From Verrucomicrobiales bacterium (GTDB taxonomy: Bacteria; Verrucomicrobiota; Verrucomicrobiia; Verrucomicrobiales; SLCJ01), in the NCBI GenBank assembly GCA_024636835.1, contig JAGXGH010000038.1, positions 1-52,022 of the forward strand: a stretch of 52,022 bases of DNA, given 5' to 3'. This document shows, one piece after another, positions 1 to 7,688 of the stretch (positions are counted from its first letter, which is position 1; every line of letters begins with the position of its first letter). The notes beneath the pieces are model-generated. The model had not been told where the DNA came from, did no database searches, and saw only the letters and a list, made by a program, of their open reading frames with translations. The position numbers were made by a program, and so were the translations under genes.

Positions 1-13
1 GCCACGCTTTCAC

Positions 14-204
14 CAGACTGTTGCAAAACTGAATTGCTGGTTTTTGGTTTAAAAAAGATTCCGGGTTAAATGGGTTGTGCGGCTGAAATCACCTCAGCAA
101 AGCGTCAATCTACACGTCGGTGTTATTTGTTTTTATCAAATTGCGGGCGATCTACGATTTTTCACAGTTATTCTAAAAACCGAGGGAGGTTTTGCAACAG
201 TCTG
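14..204. repeat. Inverted repeat bounding a 191-base AT-rich block
   Basis: The 16-base arm CAGACTGTTGCAAAAC at 14-29 is repeated as its exact reverse complement at 189-204. Just inside both arms a second short match (GGTTTTT on the inward-reading strand) occurs at similar spacing, so the true arms may be longer and imperfect. The block between them holds no convincing gene. It could be a small non-autonomous mobile element or the relic of one. The left boundary is close to the window edge, so a larger element cannot be excluded. Confidence 0.5.
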
Positions 205-322
205 TCACAAGTGCAGCTACGGGAGGCCGTGGAAGACATGCGTTGGTGGTGCGGTCTTGGGAGGATCGGGGGCTTGGCGGTGTGGTGGCATCGCTCATCC
301 GCACTTTCACAAGTGCAGCTAC
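205..322. repeat. 16-base direct repeat pair downstream of murA
   Basis: TCACAAGTGCAGCTAC occurs at 205-220 and again at 307-322, 102 bases apart start to start. The second copy also forms a small hairpin with the preceding bases (GCACTT, loop TCAC, AAGTGC, 301-316), just past the murA stop on the minus strand. A related sequence, CCACGCTTTCACCAG at 2-16, resembles CCGCACTTTCACAAG at 299-313. The interval between the repeats shows no gene. Nothing in the rest of 1-344 could be assigned. Confidence 0.5.
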
Positions 323-344
323 AGATGCGGTGAGTTCACGCTGA

Positions 345-1610
345 TTACGCCCTCACCCGTTGAATGTCAGCTCCTAGCTGTTGGAGCTTTTCGTCGATAT
401 GCTCGTATCCGCGGTCGATGTGATAGACGCGGTTGATTTCTGTTTCACCACGGGCACAGAGCGCTGCGAGGACGAGCGCTGCGGATGCGCGCAAGTCGGA
501 CGCCATGACAGGCGCTCCGGTAAGTCCACCCGGTGTGCCAGTGACGGTGACTGTGGCGTTCTCTTTCTGATACTTGCCACCCATACGCGTCATCTCGGCG
601 ATATGCATGAAGCGCTCGGGGAATATATTCTCAGTGACGACGGATATTCCCGGGGTGACCGTGAAGAGCGCGCACATTTGCGCCTGCATGTCAGTCGGAA
701 AACCTGGGTAGGTAGCGGTGGTAATCTCGCACCCATTACAATCAGGATTGCGGGTGACGGTGATTTTTTCTCCGTTCACGTCGATGCCGTGACCACACTC
801 GCAAAGAGCGTCGATGACGGCGGTGAGATGCTCAGCGCACGCGCGGTTGATGGTGACAGTTCCGCCTGCTACTGCTCCGGCAACAAGATAGGTGCCAGCC
901 TCAATGCGATCGGGAATCACGGTGTGTTCTGCGCCATGTAGCTTCTTCACGCCTTCGATAACGATTCTGCGCGTGCCTGCACCTTCGATCTTAGCTCCCA
1001 TCTTGATGAGGAAATCACAGAGATCTTTTACTTCAGGTTCTGCGGCTGCACCTTCGATGATGGTCGCGCCCTCAGCGAGTACGGCTGCCATGATGAGGTT
1101 ATCTGTTCCGAGAACAGTGGACCCATGACTACCCAGCATATTGATCTCTTTGCCGTGTAAACCAGCTTCGGCGTTGATCAAAATATTTCCGCCTTCGACA
1201 GAAATTTCGGCACCGAGTTCGCGCAGTCCGCGCAGGTGGAGATCGACCGGGCGGTCACCAATGACACATCCGCCGGGAAGTGATACTTCAGCGCGTTTCA
1301 AACGCGCGGTGAGCGGGCCCATCACACAGATGGATGCACGCATGCGGCGAACAAGATCATAAGGCGCTTCGTGATGAATTTCCTTGGCCTCGATGCGCAC
1401 GGTCCCGCTCGAACGCTCGACGTGGGCGCCGAGGTTTTGCAGGATTTGGATCATGTAGTTGGTGTCCGAAACGTCGGGCACGCGTCCAATAATACACGGC
1501 TCGTCGGTGAGCAAGGTTGCCGCGAGAATAGGCAACGACGAGTTCTTTGATCCACTGATGTTGATTTGGCCGTTCAATTCGGCTCCACCGCGCACGAGAA
1601 ATTTATCCAT
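345..1610 (-). CDS. murA: UDP-N-acetylglucosamine 1-carboxyvinyltransferase (MurA)
   Basis: This is the first committed enzyme of peptidoglycan synthesis in the cytoplasm: it transfers enolpyruvate from phosphoenolpyruvate to UDP-GlcNAc. The 421-residue length is typical. The substrate-contact pair Lys22-Asn23 (SGSKNSS) and the catalytic cysteine Cys115 in the loop PGGCVIGDRP fall at the same numbers as in E. coli MurA, which also supports the start. Cys rather than Asp at 115 predicts fosfomycin sensitivity by the usual rule. It is the last gene of the rpmE-prfA-prmC-murA run, 40 bases after prmC, and is probably co-transcribed with it. No clear terminator follows, only a small hairpin within the direct repeats. 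The assignment is secure. Confidence 0.97.
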   Translation of the reverse strand: MDKFLVRGGAELNGQINISGSKNSSLPILAATLLTDEPCIIGRVPDVSDTNYMIQILQNLGAHVERSSGTVRIEAKEIHHEAPYDLVRRMRASICVMGPLTARLKRAEVSLPGGCVIGDRPVDLHLRGLRELGAEISVEGGNILINAEAGLHGKEINMLGSHGSTVLGTDNLIMAAVLAEGATIIEGAAAEPEVKDLCDFLIKMGAKIEGAGTRRIVIEGVKKLHGAEHTVIPDRIEAGTYLVAGAVAGGTVTINRACAEHLTAVIDALCECGHGIDVNGEKITVTRNPDCNGCEITTATYPGFPTDMQAQMCALFTVTPGISVVTENIFPERFMHIAEMTRMGGKYQKENATVTVTGTPGGLTGAPVMASDLRASAALVLAALCARGETEINRVYHIDRGYEHIDEKLQQLGADIQRVRA

Positions 1611-1650
1611 GTAGAAAAAGTGATGAGGTAACTAGTTATTGATGAGTTCG

Positions 1651-2523
1651 TTAGGATTTTGAGCGGGAGGCGAAAACGAATCGATCGATCCCTGCCATAT
1701 CGCCGAGGATCGTGGTTTCGGCAAGTCCATGATGGTGAGCAATTTCTGCAACCTCATTGGCCTGCCCGGCTCCAAGCTCGAATCCGATGAAGCCATGCGG
1801 CTTGAGAACGGCTGGCGTCGACGCAAGAATGCTACGCACCAGATCGAGTCCGTCCGCACCGCCGTCCAGCGCCATCACAGGGTCGGCCTGCACTTCGGCC
1901 TGAAGACCGGCAATCTCACCAGATGGAATGTATGGAGGATTCGAGACGATCACATCGTAGGGCGCGAACTTCGCGACGATATCGCCGGATAACAAGTCAC
2001 TCTCCCCTACCACTACCTGCTCTGCGGAGAGCCCGAGTCTTTCTCGGTTTTCACTAGCCAATGCCAAGGCATCAGCGGACTTATCGACGAGCACCACAAC
2101 TTCGGCTAGATCGCCAAGCTCAGCGGCAAGGCTAAGCCCGATCACTCCACTGCCCGTTCCTATGTCCAACACACGCAGTGGCGCCGACATTTCTTTGGCA
2201 CGACGCACAGCTTCGATGACTAATTCCTCGGTCTCCGAACGAGCGATCAAGCCACGTTCATCGCAACCGAACTCTCGTCCGCAAAATTCCACAGTTCCGA
2301 GCAAATGCTGTAGTGGCACGCGTTGACCGCGTTTCTTTAAAAGATCACGCAAGGGGGTTAATTCTACCTCGCCCAGCGGTCGGTCGAACATCAGGTAAAG
2401 ATCCATCCGCTTGCACTCGAGCACCTTCGCCAGCATGTGCTCCATCGACAAACGCGCCTCAGGAACGTCGCGAGCTTCGAGATAGTCGGTGCCGGATTGG
2501 ATGGTTTCGAGAACAGACTTCAA
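1651..2523 (-). CDS. prmC: Peptide chain release factor N5-glutamine methyltransferase (PrmC/HemK)
   Basis: PrmC uses S-adenosylmethionine to methylate the glutamine of the GGQ motif in release factors RF1 and RF2, which raises termination efficiency. The 290-residue protein has an N-terminal helical release-factor-binding domain (about 1-105) and a class I methyltransferase domain. The glycine-rich SAM loop is VLDIGTGSG (118-126), and the NPPY motif that binds the target glutamine side chain is at 195-198. It sits 37 bases downstream of prfA, its substrate gene, a very common arrangement. The start gives the normal family length. Confidence 0.95.
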   Translation of the reverse strand: MKSVLETIQSGTDYLEARDVPEARLSMEHMLAKVLECKRMDLYLMFDRPLGEVELTPLRDLLKKRGQRVPLQHLLGTVEFCGREFGCDERGLIARSETEELVIEAVRRAKEMSAPLRVLDIGTGSGVIGLSLAAELGDLAEVVVLVDKSADALALASENRERLGLSAEQVVVGESDLLSGDIVAKFAPYDVIVSNPPYIPSGEIAGLQAEVQADPVMALDGGADGLDLVRSILASTPAVLKPHGFIGFELGAGQANEVAEIAHHHGLAETTILGDMAGIDRFVFASRSKS

Positions 2524-2560
2524 AGCGAAAATTCTACGTGCAACGAGTGGCAGATGCGTC

Positions 2561-3640
2561 TTAACCTACGGATTCCAGTTCTTCGAGGCGGTCGGCGATT
2601 TCCGCAGCTTGCAGTGACTCAATCAACTCATCCACGGCGCCTTCGAGGACAATGTCCAAGTTATAGAGCGTCAGTCCGATGCGGTGATCACTGATTCGGT
2701 TTTGCGGATAGTTATAGGTGCGAATTTTCTCCTCACGCCCACCTGAACCAATGAGGTTTCGGCGTTGTTCGGAATACTGTTCCGCTTGCTCTTGCTTCTT
2801 CCGTTCGAGCAACTTGGAGCGCAAAATCATCATCGCCTTTTCCTTGTTCTTGGTCTGGCTACGGCCGTCTTCGCAACGCACCATCACACCTGTAGGAAGG
2901 TGGAAAATCTGCACGGCGGATTCGGTGACGTTGACGTGCTGACCTCCAGCACCGCCGGAGCGACAAACCTCAATGCGAAGATCGTCTGGCTTGAGTTGAA
3001 CGTCCACTTCCTCAGCCTCTGGCATCACGGCTACTGTAGCCGTAGAAGTGTGAATCCGACCTTGCGTCTCTGTATCAGGCACACGCTGAACGCGGTGCAC
3101 GCCACTCTCGTATTTTAAAAAGCGGAAGACTTCGTCACCGGAAATTTTCACCGTTGCCTCCTTGAACCCACCCACTTCGGACGGGCTGGACTCGAGCATC
3201 TCGACTTTCCACCCACGAGCTTCAGAGTAACGTTGATACATCCGCAATAAGTTTCCCGCAAAGAGTGATGCTTCGTCGCCACCAGTTCCCGCACGAATCT
3301 CGAAAATCGCATCGCGGTCTTCGGTGGGGTCGCGAGGCAGCAAGGAATACTGAATCTTTCCCTCCAATGACTCGGCACGTTTTTCTAGATCGGGAATCTC
3401 AGCGCCAGCCATTTCAGCAATCTCAGGGTCGTTCTCGCGAGCGAGCTCACGATTTTCCTCAAGCTGCTTTTGAACCTCGGCGCTTTCGTCCCAAAGCGCG
3501 AGCAATTCCTTAATCCGCGTGTGCTCGCGAGTGACCTCACCAGCTTTCTGCGGGTCATCGTAAAAATCTCCAACTCCCATAGCCTCCTCGATTTCTTTGA
3601 GGCGATTACGGCGTTTTTCAATCAGCGGGGCAAAATCCAT
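2561..3640 (-). CDS. prfA: Peptide chain release factor 1 (RF1)
   Basis: RF1 recognises UAA and UAG in the ribosomal A site and triggers peptide release. The 359-residue protein shows the codon-recognition loop GVHRVQRVPDTETQGRIHTS; its PxT tripeptide reads PDT (187-189), the RF1 type, not the SPF of RF2. The hydrolysis motif GGQ is at 231-233 within GGAGGQHVN. A longer in-frame extension begins at 3679, but MDFAPLIEKRRNRL matches the usual RF1 amino terminus, so the inner ATG is chosen. prmC follows at 37 bases. The 243 bases separating it from rpmE contain three hairpins, so prfA may have its own promoter or be tuned relative to rpmE. Confidence 0.96.
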   Translation of the reverse strand: MDFAPLIEKRRNRLKEIEEAMGVGDFYDDPQKAGEVTREHTRIKELLALWDESAEVQKQLEENRELARENDPEIAEMAGAEIPDLEKRAESLEGKIQYSLLPRDPTEDRDAIFEIRAGTGGDEASLFAGNLLRMYQRYSEARGWKVEMLESSPSEVGGFKEATVKISGDEVFRFLKYESGVHRVQRVPDTETQGRIHTSTATVAVMPEAEEVDVQLKPDDLRIEVCRSGGAGGQHVNVTESAVQIFHLPTGVMVRCEDGRSQTKNKEKAMMILRSKLLERKKQEQAEQYSEQRRNLIGSGGREEKIRTYNYPQNRISDHRIGLTLYNLDIVLEGAVDELIESLQAAEIADRLEELESVG

Positions 3641-3774
3641 ATTTTTTCTTGGCAAACCATCGCTCACCGATGGCGTCATGGAGAAGCGTTCACACTTTGC
3701 GCCACCTCCCCGTTAATCCTGAGATTCACCCTAGTCTTTAGCGAGGGTAAAATCTCATCCAATTTGAAAACTAC

Positions 3775-3876
3775 GATGGCGGCGAGGGAAATCATCCCAC
3801 GCCGCCATCAAAATCTAATCCACTCATGCTGACGCAAGCGCGCCATTGAGTGGATCTGCACTGGTCATGCCAGTGC
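3775..3876 (-). other. Three consecutive hairpins between rpmE and prfA
   Basis: Three inverted repeats follow each other. From rpmE outward they are GCACTGG/CCAGTGC (3858-3864 with 3870-3876, loop of 5), ATCCACTCA/TGAGTGGAT (3818-3826 with 3847-3855, loop of 20) and GATGGCGGC/GCCGCCATC (3775-3783 with 3801-3809, loop of 17). The last is followed on the minus strand by GTAGTTTTC, a weak T tract. They may act as attenuator or processing signals that separate L31 and RF1 expression, or as a partial terminator. The base pairing is read directly; the role is a guess. Confidence 0.55.
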
Positions 3877-3883
3877 GGGAAAA

Positions 3884-4120
3884 CTAATTTGCGGAAGGCT
3901 TCGGCTTCGTGCGACGAAGTGAAGCTGCGCCGTAACGCTGCGAAAACTTGTCAACGCGGCCTGCGGTGTCCACAAGACGCTGCTCACCGGTGTAGAACGG
4001 GTGACAAGCTGCACAAATGCCGATTTTGATGTCCTTCGACGTCGAACGTGTGTGGTAAGCTGTTCCACAGGAGCAGGTAATCGTCGTATCGACGTAGTTG
4101 GGATGGATGTCTTTTTTCAT
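3884..4120 (-). CDS. rpmE: 50S ribosomal protein L31 (zinc-binding form)
   Basis: L31 sits at the central protuberance and bridges the two ribosomal subunits. The 78-residue product starts MKKDIHPNY, as L31 normally does, so the ATG at 4120 is preferred over an upstream in-frame ATG at 4162. Four cysteines (16, 18, 36, 39; CSC and CAAC) mark the zinc-containing C+ form that acts as a zinc reserve in other bacteria. The tail [11 protein letters not shown] is slightly longer and more basic than in E. coli. It heads the minus-strand run toward prfA and is divergent from the toxin-antitoxin pair. The assignment is secure. Confidence 0.96.
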   Translation of the reverse strand: MKKDIHPNYVDTTITCSCGTAYHTRSTSKDIKIGICAACHPFYTGEQRLVDTAGRVDKFSQRYGAASLRRTKPKPSAN

Positions 4121-4243
4121 GGTCGTCCGGGATAAAGGTTGCCTTTGAGATCGTTGGCCCAAGCTCTCGAAAAGGCCATTACACGATCTACGGGAGCGCG
4201 AAGATAGGCGCGTTACTTAAGCTTCGCAAATGGATTTTTGAAT

Positions 4244-4281
4244 TTGACTCATCTCAATATAAAACATAAAATATACATGTA
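4244..4281 (+). promoter_or_regulatory. Sigma-70-like promoter and possible operator of the toxin-antitoxin pair
   Basis: TTGACT (4244-4249) and TAAAAT (4267-4272) are separated by exactly 17 bases, an excellent housekeeping promoter, placing the transcript start near 4279 and leaving about 19 bases before the antitoxin ATG. The palindrome TACATGTA (4274-4281) overlaps the expected start site. Phd/YefM-type antitoxins repress their own promoters through such palindromes, so it is a plausible operator. The surrounding sequence is AT-rich compared with its neighbours. Confidence 0.7.
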
Positions 4282-4297
4282 ATTTACTGCTTTTGCC

Positions 4298-4585
4298 ATG
4301 GTTAAATCATCAGCTATCAAACCTCTTTCCGATTTCCTTCGGAATTCAAAATCCCATATTCAGAACCTGCACGCCACGCAGGAGCCTGAAATCCTCACGG
4401 TGAACGGAGAGGCTGCCGTTGTTGTTCAAGATGCGGCAGCCTATGAAAAAATGGCAACCCTGGCGGAGCAAGCCATTCAAGATGCACGCCTCCAGAGTGC
4501 TATGAATTACTTCCGCGACGGAGGTAAGGGAATCTCTGCAGAAGACGTTTTTGCCAGCCTTGAAAAAAAGTATCTCACGTCATAA
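4298..4585 (+). CDS. Antitoxin of the Phd/YefM type
   Basis: This 95-residue protein has the Phd/YefM layout. The N-terminal part (KPLSDFLRNSKSHIQNLHATQEPEILTVNGEAAVVVQDAAAYEKM, written here as KPLSDFLRN, then EPEILTVNGEAAVVV, then AAYEKM) would dimerise and bind operator DNA, and the helical tail (about 60-95) would wrap the toxin. The toxin gene starts 3 bases after its stop, the usual tight coupling. It has its own promoter with a palindrome at the start site, consistent with autorepression. As in other type II systems, the antitoxin is expected to be the labile partner. Family assignment rests on sequence pattern and gene pairing. Confidence 0.85.
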   Translation: MVKSSAIKPLSDFLRNSKSHIQNLHATQEPEILTVNGEAAVVVQDAAAYEKMATLAEQAIQDARLQSAMNYFRDGGKGISAEDVFASLEKKYLTS

Positions 4586-4588
4586 AGC

Positions 4589-4906
4589 ATGCAGGAATAC
4601 ACCGTTGTATTCGCGCCAAGCGCAGAGCAAGACCTCGAAAAGATCGTGGTGTGGCTCAATGACAAAGCGCCTGAAAAAGTGGCGGAGTGGATCAAGACTC
4701 TGAAAGCAGATATCATCACTCTGCAATCGATGCCTGAACGCTGCCCGTATGCTCCTGAGAATGGACTGTGGGGCGATGAAGAATTGCGACAACTACTTTT
4801 CCAGCAATACCCGTCTCAATACCGTGTCATTTTCACCATCCACAAGGACACCGTGAGAATCCTCAATATCCGCCATAGTGCGCGAAGGTATTTGCACGAA
4901 GAGTAA
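4589..4906 (+). CDS. Toxin of the RelE/ParE superfamily
   Basis: The 105-residue protein follows the ParE/RelE fold order: strand YTVVFAPSAEQDLEKI, helices through about residue 50, then the closing sheet QYRVIFTIHKDTVRILNIRH. The ending NIRHSARRYL matches the ParE-type 'IRHGRR' region. RelE members cleave mRNA in the ribosome and ParE members poison DNA gyrase; sequence alone does not separate the two here, though the C-terminal pattern leans toward ParE. It is paired with the antitoxin at a 3-base gap. The next gene begins only 16 bases after its stop, so that gene may be read from the same promoter. Confidence 0.85.
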   Translation: MQEYTVVFAPSAEQDLEKIVVWLNDKAPEKVAEWIKTLKADIITLQSMPERCPYAPENGLWGDEELRQLLFQQYPSQYRVIFTIHKDTVRILNIRHSARRYLHEE

Positions 4907-4922
4907 CAGTTCTGTAGTTTCC

Positions 4923-6326
4923 ATGAAAATCGCCCTCATTTTGTTCTCCCACATCGCCCTTGGTCTCGCTGGATGGGGTATTGCGCGGGAGTTCCGTTCT
5001 GTCTCTACTCCGCAGCAGATGGAAGAATTGCGCACCCAAAGCAACCGCCCAAGGTCTGTGAGCACGATGGGATCCGAACTCGTCCGATCCATCGAAACCC
5101 GTTGGGAGGAATCCAAGGCCGCGACAGCCCTCCTCGCCGCCCAATCAGGGCCTCGCGATAAGATCCTTACCGCTATCTCTGGACTCAAACTTCCGGCGGA
5201 TCCCGATGCGGCCTTCCACATCCTCCTCGCGAGCGATGACGAAACTAGTTCAATCCAGGCCGCCGCTCTCTTTGTCCTCTGGATGGAATCTGATCCCAAA
5301 CCCGCACTGCAGTTCGCCGCCCATGATGAAGAACTCAGAGCAATGTCATATGACGATGAGGCTCTCGAACTTGCTGGTGAATCTATACCTCTGGAACTCG
5401 CACTATCGATGGAGGATGGACATAGTCGCGATTCCATCTTCGCTGGGCTCGCTCGACAGTTGATCGACAGCCATACTATCGAGGAATTGTCCATTCTTTT
5501 GGGCGGTTTGGAGACTGATCTAAAAAGCGACCTTTCTTTTCATATTGGAAATCAATGGCCGGCCGAACGGCTCGATGATTTCGGTCGTCTCGTCACGGCG
5601 ATTGGAGACCCTGAGATGATAGCTCTGGTTCGTGAAAAATTGCCGCCTGAGGAAATGGCGAGATGGATCATGCGCTATGTCGATGAACATCCCGACCCCG
5701 AGTTTGCCCGCTCAGTCGAAACAGGAGGAACTCTCATGTGGCTGCTACGCGACGAGTTTAAAATCCCTTTGACCGATCGATTGGATAGATTGGTGAAGCG
5801 ACCAATTTACAGTCATCAGTCCCCGGATATCGCCCGTAAGAACACTATGGAATTTCTCGCAAGACACGACGTCAGCCGCTATTTCCATAATGACGGCCCT
5901 GACCTCCGCTACGCCTTCCATCACAGTGAAATCGAAGCGCCAGAAATTCTCGCAAAACTCTCCGCACGCTTCCCCGAATACGATGCCGCCGGGCTGCTTC
6001 CCGCACTTCTCCATCAACAATTGAGCTCAGAAGATCCAAATCGTGCCGCCGTCCTAATCGCGGAGCTTCCGGATACAGAGCGTGCGAGGGTGATCGCCGA
6101 AAGCGCTTGGTCGATATCCTCATTGGGCAGCCTGAGCCGGGTTCTATCTAACTTTCCAGTTTCGGACGATAAAGAGATCCTCGCCTACCGGCAAAACATC
6201 TGGCAAGAATTCACCGATCGCGGCCTCGATGACTACGGGAAGGTCTATCTGCGCTGGATTTCCAATCTCCAAAATCCGCTAGACCGCAAAATGGCTCTCG
6301 AAGCGATTGCCCGCAGAATCAAGTAA
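4923..6326 (+). CDS. Membrane-anchored protein of unknown function, first of a pair
   Basis: Not recognised. The 467-residue protein starts with a signal anchor or uncleaved signal (MKIALILFSHIALGLAGWGIA) and continues as an acidic, helix-rich sequence with short repeating helical stretches reminiscent of HEAT- or TPR-like solenoids, for example DAAFHILLASDDETSSIQAA and the later LPDTERARVIAESAWSI. An in-frame ATG at 4878 would overlap the toxin gene and precede the hydrophobic segment with unlikely residues, so the ATG at 4923 is chosen. The protein encoded next has the same layout, including SH(I/L)A in the hydrophobic segment, which suggests an old duplication. Export to the periplasm or inner-membrane face is inferred. 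Confidence 0.7.
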   Translation: MKIALILFSHIALGLAGWGIAREFRSVSTPQQMEELRTQSNRPRSVSTMGSELVRSIETRWEESKAATALLAAQSGPRDKILTAISGLKLPADPDAAFHILLASDDETSSIQAAALFVLWMESDPKPALQFAAHDEELRAMSYDDEALELAGESIPLELALSMEDGHSRDSIFAGLARQLIDSHTIEELSILLGGLETDLKSDLSFHIGNQWPAERLDDFGRLVTAIGDPEMIALVREKLPPEEMARWIMRYVDEHPDPEFARSVETGGTLMWLLRDEFKIPLTDRLDRLVKRPIYSHQSPDIARKNTMEFLARHDVSRYFHNDGPDLRYAFHHSEIEAPEILAKLSARFPEYDAAGLLPALLHQQLSSEDPNRAAVLIAELPDTERARVIAESAWSISSLGSLSRVLSNFPVSDDKEILAYRQNIWQEFTDRGLDDYGKVYLRWISNLQNPLDRKMALEAIARRIK

Positions 6327-6402
6327 TCAATGGAGTCGAAAGCTGATGAGATCCGTACTATCATCGGCGACACTCCACTTCGCGAAAATCCCTGAGCCTG
6401 CC

Positions 6403-7647
6403 ATGACCTCCACTGCGCGAAAAATCCTCATATGCAGCCATCTTGCCGTCCTTGGTCTCGGCGTGATGTTGAGTCTGCGGGTATCCCAAGAACCGAAACC
6501 TCAGGTCTCATCATCTGACGAGATGACCGCGTCGGGTTCATCCTCGGAAGGTTCTATCCCAGCGCAGAAGCAAACGGTGAGAGATGCCCTCAGCGTTTCC
6601 GATTCAAATTCGAGTGCGGTCTATGCCGCCGCCTGGGACTCACTTAAAGGCCGATTTTTGCCGAAGCAGGACCGTTTACTCATTGAAAAAACCTTGCTGG
6701 AAGAGTGGTCTGTCATTGATCTGGCATCGGCTGTGCGAGCCGTTTTTGCCGAAACGACGGATCAGGGACCAAATGGGTTTGGCAAGGTAGGCATCCTCAC
6801 GCTACTCGAATGCTGCGCTCCAGGCATACAGAAGGATCCGCTTAAAGCATGGAAGTTAATCCCTTCCAACGCCTTCGGCTGGGAAACCGTGCGCTTTCGC
6901 AGTGCGTGGCTAAGCTGTATGATCGAAGCAAACCCCGTCTTGGTATTTTCAATCCTTGACGAACTTCCCAAGCACGAGCGCCTCGCGACATTAAGCAGGC
7001 TCGCGGAAGCCTCCTGCACTGCCAAAAATCCTACGACGCGGGCTGCTATCTGGACCCAACTCTCTGCACTTCCGGACACACCGTCTGAACAGGAGTCACT
7101 GACTCGGATTGGAGAGAGCATCTGCTTCTACACAGCTCCCGAAGAGCTTACGGCCAGGCTTCTAGATGAAAACACTCCCGCCGCACGAAAAATCTACATC
7201 TCTGCCATGTCACTCGCCCTTTTCGAAGTGATGGAAGATGACGAGTTTCCGAAACCGCTTCTCCTCCTTCCTGCCATGCTGCGCGGAGAAGTCGCAGCAA
7301 CCAGTCTCAAGTATGGCCTAGTCAACGAAGAGCGCGCGCTAATTCTCGCCACCATCGCGCTCGACTCCGGCAATCTCGACGCGTTGCAAGAGGCTGCTGC
7401 CAATCCCTCTTTCCTCGAGTTTACCAAGGAAATGAAAAAACCGTTAGCTCTCGTCAATTGGGCGCTACGACTACCAGAGGACCCGCGCACATTAGGAATC
7501 TACCGCCAATCTATCGAAGGAGCCGCCAGCAAAGAATACGAAACAATTCAGGCAAAAATCCGAACTCTTCCCCCAGGCTGGCAGCGCGAACAAGGGCTCG
7601 CTGCCCTCGCCACCGTGAAGGAAAGAAATCGTGCCGAAGATGAATGA
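6403..7647 (+). CDS. Membrane-anchored protein of unknown function, second of a pair
   Basis: Not recognised. The 414-residue protein has an N-terminal hydrophobic segment (ARKILICSHLAVLGLGVMLSL), then a serine-rich linker (about 30-65) and a long helical body with alternating Leu/Ala-rich helices. It resembles the preceding gene in layout and in the hydrophobic segment. The start is the ATG directly before this segment; an earlier in-frame ATG at 6307 would overlap the previous gene and add a non-signal stretch. It converges with the large VIT-domain gene, with only 41 bases between the two stops and no obvious terminator there. Confidence 0.7.
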   Translation: MTSTARKILICSHLAVLGLGVMLSLRVSQEPKPQVSSSDEMTASGSSSEGSIPAQKQTVRDALSVSDSNSSAVYAAAWDSLKGRFLPKQDRLLIEKTLLEEWSVIDLASAVRAVFAETTDQGPNGFGKVGILTLLECCAPGIQKDPLKAWKLIPSNAFGWETVRFRSAWLSCMIEANPVLVFSILDELPKHERLATLSRLAEASCTAKNPTTRAAIWTQLSALPDTPSEQESLTRIGESICFYTAPEELTARLLDENTPAARKIYISAMSLALFEVMEDDEFPKPLLLLPAMLRGEVAATSLKYGLVNEERALILATIALDSGNLDALQEAAANPSFLEFTKEMKKPLALVNWALRLPEDPRTLGIYRQSIEGAASKEYETIQAKIRTLPPGWQREQGLAALATVKERNRAEDE

Positions 7648-7688
7648 TCGGAAGTTGCCAGGATTTAAGACTGAATTACGCCATTCCC

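Noticed and set aside
70..436. Overlapping plus-strand frames of 87 and 119 codons at the left end
   Set aside because: They run through the inverted and direct repeats and into the end of murA; composition is not protein-like and no start signal is seen.
4878..4922. Upstream ATG for the first anchored protein, overlapping the toxin gene
   Set aside because: It would put a polar 15-residue stretch before the signal anchor; the ATG at 4923 lies directly before it.
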